From contig JANREF010000046.1 in the NCBI GenBank assembly GCA_030726195.1, positions 1 through 10,255 of the forward strand: 10,255 bases of DNA. The letters are read 5' to 3'. Shown piece by piece: positions 5,541 through 10,255 of the stretch. The translations under genes were made by a program, and so were the position numbers. The stretch is from Burkholderiaceae bacterium (GTDB lineage: Bacteria; Pseudomonadota; Gammaproteobacteria; Burkholderiales; Burkholderiaceae_C). The notes under the pieces were generated by a model, which saw nothing but the letters and a program-made list of their open reading frames with translations, was not told the origin of the DNA and made no database searches. Numbering within the stretch: the stretch's first letter is position 1; the number at the start of each line of letters is the position of its first letter.

Positions 5541-6260
5541 TTACACCAACACCTGTAGCAAACGGTCCAAGCCACCTGCGTTGATGGCGACGTGCGCTTG
5601 GGTGCGCACCGCCGGTTTGGCATGAAAGGCAACAGACAAACCTGCGACGCCCATCATGGGCAAGTCGTTGGCACCGTCACCCACCGCAATCGCTTGGTCG
5701 GGTGTGCAGCCCAGCTGCGCGCACAAGGCCAAGACCGTTTGGCGCTTCATATCACCGTCGCAAATGTCACCCCAGTCTTGCATCAGCAAGTTGCCCGTGA
5801 GGTGGTCATCTACCACTTCGAGGGCGTTGGCTCTGGCCATATCCAAGCCCAGCATTTGCTGGACCTTGTCTGAGAAATACGTAAAGCCACCACTGACCAA
5901 CACGGCATACAAGCCCGCTTGTTTGCACGCGTCAACCAAGGCCTTGGCGCCCGGATTGAGCTGCAAGCGATCGGCAAAGACCTTGTCGAGGTGCTGCACA
6001 GGCACGCCTTTGAGCAGCTGCAGGCGCCGTGTGAGGCTGTCGCGGAAGTCTTTGAGCTCACCACGCATAGACGCCTCTGTGATGGCTGCAACCTCGGCTT
6101 TTCTGCCGGCGGCGTCAGCAATTTCGTCTATGCACTCAATGTTGATGAGTGTGGAGTCCATGTCAAACGCGATGAGCTTGTAGTGCGACAAGGGCTTGGG
6201 CTGGGCGTGGCTGCCCAGCATGAGGCCGGGTGCTATTTCGGTGTACTGGTGTGTGGACAT
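5541..6260 (-). CDS. serB: Phosphoserine phosphatase
   Basis: This HAD-superfamily phosphatase hydrolyses L-3-phosphoserine to L-serine, the last step of serine synthesis, in the cytoplasm. The 239-residue protein has motif I FDMDSTLI (32-39) with nucleophile D33 and acid/base D35. CIDEIADAAG (43-52) and MRGELKDFRDSLTRR (65-79) form the SerB cap region. Motif II is SGGFTYF (123-129), motif III DMKRQTV (170-176, K172), and motif IV GDGANDLPM (194-202, D195 and D199). Length and the lack of an N-terminal ACT-like domain fit the short betaproteobacterial form, whereas E. coli SerB is longer (322 residues). The start codon directly abuts the mfd stop codon with no spacer, so serB is almost certainly in the same transcript and depends on mfd readthrough or translational coupling. 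No strong ribosome binding site is visible in the end of mfd. Confidence 0.96.
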   Translation of the reverse strand: MSTHQYTEIAPGLMLGSHAQPKPLSHYKLIAFDMDSTLINIECIDEIADAAGRKAEVAAITEASMRGELKDFRDSLTRRLQLLKGVPVQHLDKVFADRLQLNPGAKALVDACKQAGLYAVLVSGGFTYFSDKVQQMLGLDMARANALEVVDDHLTGNLLMQDWGDICDGDMKRQTVLALCAQLGCTPDQAIAVGDGANDLPMMGVAGLSVAFHAKPAVRTQAHVAINAGGLDRLLQVLV

Positions 6261-9200
6261 TTACAAGACCAATTCTGTAGCGGGTGTGGTGGTGGGCGTG
6301 CCCAAGTTGCGCAGCACGTCGCGCACCATGTGGGCGCGAACGTTGGGGTCTGGCAGTGCTTTTTCTATGCGCAATTTATCGTTGCCAGCCAGCTTGATGT
6401 GGCGGTTCTTTTGTATGAGCGCGATGATTTTGGCAGGGTCGACAGGTGCGTCTTTTTTGAAGGTGATGTTGATGACGGTTGGCGCTGCATCCACCTTCAC
6501 CACACCGTAAGGCGCGCACAACACCCGCAGGCGGTGCACATCAATGAGGGCCGCGGCTTGCGGCGGTAGCTTGCCAAAGCGGTCTGCAATCTCTTCCATG
6601 AGTCTGTCGATTTGGTCTGACGTTTTGGCTGTGGCCAGCTTTTTGTAAAAGCTCAGGCGCAAATGCACGTCGCCGCAGTAATCGTTGGGCAGTAGGGCGG
6701 GTACATGCAAGTTGATGTCGGTGATGATGGCCAGCGGGCTGAGCAAGTCGGGCTCGCGTCCGGCCTTGAGGCTGGCCACGGCTTCGGCCAACATTTCGTT
6801 GTAAAGCTGAAAGCCCACCTCCAACATGTTGCCGCTTTGATTTTCGCCCAGCACTTCACCCGCGCCTCGAATTTCCAGGTCGTGCATGGCCAAGTAAAAG
6901 CCCGAGCCCAGCTCTTCCATTTCCTGAATGGCCTCAAGGCGCTGCGAGGCTTGTTTGGTCAGACTTTGTGTGTCGGGTACCAGCAGGTAGGCATAGGCTT
7001 GGTGGTGGCTGCGCCCCACACGCCCACGCAGTTGGTGCAGTTGCGCTAGGCCAAATTTATCGGCCCTAGCCATCACGATGGTGTTGGCCGTGGGCACGTC
7101 GATGCCGGTTTCAATGATGGTGGAGCACAGCAAGATGTTGTAGCGTTGCGCGACAAAGTCGCGCATGACCGACTCGAGTTGGCGCTCTGGCATTTGGCCG
7201 TGGGCAATGGCACTGCGGGCCTCGGGCAAGTAGGCCTCTAGTTGCTGTTTGCGGTTTTCAATGGTTTCAACTTCGTTGTGCAAAAAGTAGACTTGGCCGC
7301 CGCGCTTGAGCTCACGCATGACGGCTTCACGTATCACGCCTTGACCCTCGTTGCGCACAAAGGTCTTGATGGCCAAGCGCCGCTGTGGTGCGGTGGCAAT
7401 CACCGACAAATCGCGCAGGCCCTCCAGGGCCATGCCCAGGGTACGTGGGATGGGCGTGGCGGTGAGGGTGAGCACATCGACCTCTGCGCGCATGGCCTTC
7501 ATGGCCTCTTTGTGACGCACGCCAAAGCGGTGCTCTTCGTCGATGATGAGCAGGCCCAAATCTTTGAATTTGACCGATTCGCTGAACAGCTTGTGCGTGC
7601 CCACCACGATGTCCACCGTACCGTCGATCAAGCCTTTGCTCGCTGCTGTGATTTCTTTGGCTGAGCGGAAGCGGCTCATTTCTGCAATTTTGATGGGCCA
7701 CTGCGCAAAACGGTCCACCAGGGTTTGGTAGTGCTGCTCGGCCAACAGCGTGGTGGGCGCTAAAAACGCCACTTGTCGTCCACCCGTAACCGCAATAAAG
7801 GCTGCACGCAGGGCGACTTCGGTTTTGCCAAAGCCCACATCGCCACACACCAGCCTGTCCATGGGACGCGGCGAAATCATGTCTTGTATGACGGCATGAA
7901 TGGCCCCGCGTTGGTCGGCGGTTTCTTCAAAGCCAAAGTCATTGGCAAAGCGCTCGTAGTCCGCTGGGCTGTAGCGAAAGGCAAAGCCTTGGCGGGCTTG
8001 GCGGCGCGCGTAGATGTTGAGCAGCTCGGCAGCCGCGTCGCGCACTTGCTCGGCGGCTTTGCGCTTGGCTTTTTCCCATTGACCGCTGCCCAGGCGGTGC
8101 AGCTTGGCCTCGTCTGCGCTCACGCCCGTGTAACGGCTGATCAGGTGCAGCTGGCTGACGGGCACGTACAGCGTGGCTTTATCGGCGTATTCCAAGTGTA
8201 AGAACTCTTGCAGCAGCGGGTTGCCGTCGTCGTCTACGCCTTGGCCCAAATCCATGTTGATCAGGCCGTGGTAACGACCAATGCCGTGTGCGCTGTGCAC
8301 CACGGGGTCGCCCACGTTGAGCTCGCTCAAGTCTTTGATGAGCGCGTCGACGTCGCTGGCCTGTTCTTGGCGTCTGCGTCGGCGCGTGGTGGGTGCCGTG
8401 GCAAACAGCTCGGTCTCGGTGACCAGTGCCATGGCGCCTTCCACCCACACAAAGCCGTTGCTCAGGTTGGACACCACCATGCCCAGCGGCTCTTTGCTGT
8501 GTTGAAAGGCCTCTAGGCTGTCAAAGCTTGGCGGTGCAATGCCGCTGGCGCGTAAAAAGTCTTGCAGGCTTTCGCGGCGGCCTTCGCTCTCGGCACACAG
8601 CAGCACCCGCCAGCCGCCATTGGTGATGTAGCGTTTGAGCTTGGCCAGCGGCTCGTCGCCACCACGCTCCACCGTGATGTCGGGCAGGCTGGAAAAGGCG
8701 GTGAATGGGTTGTTGGCCGGGCTGTCGCTGGGCTGCTCGGTGTCGCGGCTGAAGGCTTTGAATGCCAGCTGCGCGTGCTGATTGGCGCGGGTGAAGAATT
8801 CTTCTGCGCTTAAAAACAAGCTGCCAGGCGGCAGCGCTGGGCGCTCGGGGTCGCCTGCGAGCAGGCGGTAACGGTCTTGCGTGTCACGCCAAAATTGGCC
8901 CATGGCGCTTTCAAGGTCACCCACCAACGCCACCGTGGCGTCCGCGCCAAGGTAGTCGAATACGGTGGCGGTCTCGTCAAAGAACAAGGGCAGGTAGTAC
9001 TCAATGCCTGCGGTGGCCACCCCGTTGCCCATGTCTTTGTAAATGCGGCTTTTGGTGGGGTCGCCTTCGAGTACCTCGCGCCACCGGCTTCTAAAGCTGG
9101 TGCGCGCGGTGTCGTCCATGGGAAATTCGCGCCCGGGCAGCAAGCGCACTTCGGGCACGGGGTAGAGGCTGCGTTGGCTGTCCGGGTCGAAGGTGCGTAT

Positions 9201-9782
9201 GGTGTCGATCTCGTCGTCGAACAAATCCACGCGGTAGGGCACCAGCGAGCCCATGGGAAATAGGTCAATCAGGCCGCCACGCACAGCGTATTCGCCAGGG
9301 CTGACCACCTGTGAAACATGGTTGTAGCCTGCCGTGGTGAGCTGGCTGCGCAGCTTGGCCTCGTCTAGCTTTTGTTTCACCTTGAACTCAAAGGTGTAGG
9401 CCGCTAAAAACGCAGGTGGCGCCAAGCGGTACAGGGCTGTTGTGGCTGGCACCAGGACCACGTCGGCACCGGCTTGCGCGTCGCGTTGCTTGATACGCCA
9501 CAGCGTGGCCAAGCGCTCGCTGATGAGGTCTTGATGTGGCGAAAAATGATCGTAGGGCAGGGTTTCCCAATCGGGGAACAAGGCACCGCGCACATCAGGC
9601 GCAAAAAATGCCATCTCTTCCAACAAGCGGGTGGCCGTCGCCGCATCTGCGGTCACGATGAGCAGTGGCCGGCCAGCGGCTTTTTCCTGCGTGGCCAAGT
9701 GGCTGAGCCACAGCGCGTCGCTGGAGGCTTGGGGCTGCGGCAAGGTGAAGCGTTTGCCAGCGGTGAGTTTGGGTAATTGCAT
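6261..9782 (-). CDS. mfd: Transcription-repair coupling factor Mfd
   Basis: Mfd is an ATP-driven DNA translocase that displaces RNA polymerase stalled at lesions and recruits UvrA for nucleotide excision repair. The 1173-residue length matches E. coli Mfd (1148). The N-terminal UvrB-like region includes FPDWETLPYDHFSPHQDL (69-86) and AVRGGLIDLFP (166-176). The RNA-polymerase-interacting domain is at about 488-555, with GDPVVHSAHGIGRY (491-504) and LEYADKATLYVPVSQL (530-545). The translocase has Walker A GDVGFGKTE (647-655, K653), Walker B IIDEEH (746-751), motif III TATPIPR (774-780) and motif VI QLRGRVGRS (917-925). The TRG-type region follows, then a C-terminal D7 autoinhibitory domain (about 1015-1150). 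ATG 9782 is chosen because MQLPKLTAGKRFTLP matches the usual family start; an in-frame extension of 64 codons up to 9974 lies over ispD and is cysteine-rich noise. No frameshifts or missing motifs are seen. serB follows with no spacer. Confidence 0.97.
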   Translation of the reverse strand: MQLPKLTAGKRFTLPQPQASSDALWLSHLATQEKAAGRPLLIVTADAATATRLLEEMAFFAPDVRGALFPDWETLPYDHFSPHQDLISERLATLWRIKQRDAQAGADVVLVPATTALYRLAPPAFLAAYTFEFKVKQKLDEAKLRSQLTTAGYNHVSQVVSPGEYAVRGGLIDLFPMGSLVPYRVDLFDDEIDTIRTFDPDSQRSLYPVPEVRLLPGREFPMDDTARTSFRSRWREVLEGDPTKSRIYKDMGNGVATAGIEYYLPLFFDETATVFDYLGADATVALVGDLESAMGQFWRDTQDRYRLLAGDPERPALPPGSLFLSAEEFFTRANQHAQLAFKAFSRDTEQPSDSPANNPFTAFSSLPDITVERGGDEPLAKLKRYITNGGWRVLLCAESEGRRESLQDFLRASGIAPPSFDSLEAFQHSKEPLGMVVSNLSNGFVWVEGAMALVTETELFATAPTTRRRRRQEQASDVDALIKDLSELNVGDPVVHSAHGIGRYHGLINMDLGQGVDDDGNPLLQEFLHLEYADKATLYVPVSQLHLISRYTGVSADEAKLHRLGSGQWEKAKRKAAEQVRDAAAELLNIYARRQARQGFAFRYSPADYERFANDFGFEETADQRGAIHAVIQDMISPRPMDRLVCGDVGFGKTEVALRAAFIAVTGGRQVAFLAPTTLLAEQHYQTLVDRFAQWPIKIAEMSRFRSAKEITAASKGLIDGTVDIVVGTHKLFSESVKFKDLGLLIIDEEHRFGVRHKEAMKAMRAEVDVLTLTATPIPRTLGMALEGLRDLSVIATAPQRRLAIKTFVRNEGQGVIREAVMRELKRGGQVYFLHNEVETIENRKQQLEAYLPEARSAIAHGQMPERQLESVMRDFVAQRYNILLCSTIIETGIDVPTANTIVMARADKFGLAQLHQLRGRVGRSHHQAYAYLLVPDTQSLTKQASQRLEAIQEMEELGSGFYLAMHDLEIRGAGEVLGENQSGNMLEVGFQLYNEMLAEAVASLKAGREPDLLSPLAIITDINLHVPALLPNDYCGDVHLRLSFYKKLATAKTSDQIDRLMEEIADRFGKLPPQAAALIDVHRLRVLCAPYGVVKVDAAPTVINITFKKDAPVDPAKIIALIQKNRHIKLAGNDKLRIEKALPDPNVRAHMVRDVLRNLGTPTTTPATELVL

Positions 9783-9817
9783 AGAGGGGTTGCAGCAGCC
9801 TGCGCACAAACGACAAA

Positions 9818-9842
9818 ACCCCGATTCGCAGTGCGTCGGGGT
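9818..9842 (-). promoter_or_regulatory. Terminator-like hairpin in the mfd upstream region (possible leader attenuator)
   Basis: ACCCCGA (9818-9824) pairs perfectly with TCGGGGT (9836-9842), and an inner CGC/GCG (9827-9829 and 9833-9835) extends the stem past a TT bulge. Read on the mfd strand, the stem is followed by a T-rich stretch (TTTTGTCGTTTG, 9817-9806). That resembles a weak intrinsic terminator about 35 bp before the mfd start. On the plus strand no T-run follows. No minus-strand gene lies upstream to terminate, so a role in the mfd leader is the simplest reading. The alternative is a binding site in the divergent promoter. Confidence 0.4.
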
Positions 9843-9847
9843 GAACA

Positions 9848-9874
9848 GGTCAATTTTACCGCCTTGCCTACAAT
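9848..9874. promoter_or_regulatory. Candidate back-to-back promoter elements for mfd and ispD
   Basis: On the plus strand TACAAT (9869-9874) is a good -10 for ispD, 18 bp before its ATG, but no good -35 is visible at 16-18 bp. On the minus strand TAAAAT (9858-9853) matches the -10 consensus in five of six positions and would start mfd transcripts near 9846, just before the hairpin. A minus-strand TTGACC (9853-9848) is a rival -35 with a poor -10. The 110-bp gap must contain both promoters if each gene starts its own transcript. Confidence 0.35.
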
Positions 9875-9892
9875 GGCGCTTGTAACAAGCCA

Positions 9893-10255
9893 ATGCCCAT
9901 GACCACCTATACCGACGCACCAAGCCAAGCCCGCAGCACAGCGGCTGTCCCGCGCTGCCACATCTTGATTCCAAGTGCGGGTGTGGGGCTGCGCGCGTTG
10001 CGCGCTGGCGAAGCCCTGCCCAAGCAATACCAGAGCTTAGAAGGCGTGCCTATGGTGGTGCACACCACGCGCGCCTTGGATCAAGTGGATGTGGCCTTGG
10101 CCAGCGCGGGCCAGTGGCAAGCGGGCACGCAGTTGGCCGTGGTGAGCCCGGATGATGGGTTTTGGCAACAACACGTCGCGCCAATGGCGCCTGCTTGGCA
10201 CGCAGCCCCAGTGGGCGGAGCCAGCCGCGCCGAGTCGGTGATGAATGGCCTGGAG
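9893..10255 (+). CDS. ispD: 2-C-methyl-D-erythritol 4-phosphate cytidylyltransferase IspD, N-terminal part (3' end outside window)
   Basis: IspD joins CTP and methylerythritol phosphate to give CDP-methylerythritol in the MEP isoprenoid pathway, in the cytoplasm. The 121 codons present stay open to the window end. The nucleotide-binding loop ILIPSAGVGLR (24-34) is followed by LPKQYQSLEG (42-51), with the conserved lysine K44, and VVHTTRAL (55-62). GGASRAESVMNGLE (108-121) corresponds to the family's GG-x-(T/S)RA-x-SV-x-x-GL segment. In E. coli the loop from G16 to PKQY is three residues shorter than here. R34 probably corresponds to catalytic Arg20 of E. coli. Two in-frame ATGs (9893 and 9899) are possible starts; neither has a clear Shine-Dalgarno. 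It is divergent from mfd. In many proteobacteria ispF follows, outside this window. Confidence 0.9.
   Translation, partial: MPMTTYTDAPSQARSTAAVPRCHILIPSAGVGLRALRAGEALPKQYQSLEGVPMVVHTTRALDQVDVALASAGQWQAGTQLAVVSPDDGFWQQHVAPMAPAWHAAPVGGASRAESVMNGLE

Noticed and set aside
5919..6569. 216-codon plus-strand open frame across serB and the end of mfd
   Set aside because: It is antisense to two certain genes and carries no motif; it reflects codon bias.
9783..9974. 64-codon N-terminal extension of Mfd
   Set aside because: It overlaps ispD and the divergent promoter region, is cysteine-rich and unlike any Mfd N-terminus. MQLPKLTAGKR at 9782 fits the family start.

Overview
The window looks like chromosomal housekeeping DNA of a betaproteobacterium, most likely Burkholderiales close to Comamonadaceae. 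This is inferred from the moderately high GC, the protein styles (SerB, Mfd and an N-terminally extended SUI1 protein) and the gene neighbourhoods. I cannot name a genus without a database search. There are ten supported protein genes, two of them cut by the window ends. I see no RNA genes, transposases, phage genes or CRISPR arrays. No gap between genes exceeds about 205 bases.

Left part (1-1590): the C-terminal barrel of a TonB-dependent outer-membrane receptor is followed after 19 bp by a BtuF-like cobalamin/metal-chelate binding protein. Together they suggest part of a vitamin B12 uptake locus. The binding protein has no visible signal peptide. A short gap with an 8-bp tandem repeat follows, then endonuclease III (nth) on the minus strand, with all key residues at E. 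coli numbering. Divergent from nth is a fold-type I PLP aminotransferase of the 2-aminoadipate/MocR-like class (2525-3739).

Middle (3740-5514): a 204-bp gap holds a 9-bp-stem hairpin and a three-unit 16-bp tandem repeat. Next comes a minus-strand DUF2237 gene. Divergent from it is a tightly coupled plus-strand trio: a SUI1/YciH-type translation factor homologue, a DUF3820 protein (ATGA overlap) and an unrecognised acidic 109-residue protein (GTGA overlap). This trio is the best candidate for something under-described.

Right part (5541-10255): on the minus strand mfd (transcription-repair coupling factor) runs directly into serB (phosphoserine phosphatase), with the mfd stop codon touching the serB start codon. 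Divergent from mfd is the 5' part of ispD (MEP isoprenoid pathway). The mfd-ispD gap carries candidate back-to-back promoters. It also holds a terminator-like hairpin with a T-rich flank, oriented toward mfd.

Overall the region is ordinary core genome. The main points of interest are small-scale: translational couplings, a possible mfd leader hairpin, two short tandem repeats, a signal-less BtuF homologue and an unusual IspD glycine-rich loop.
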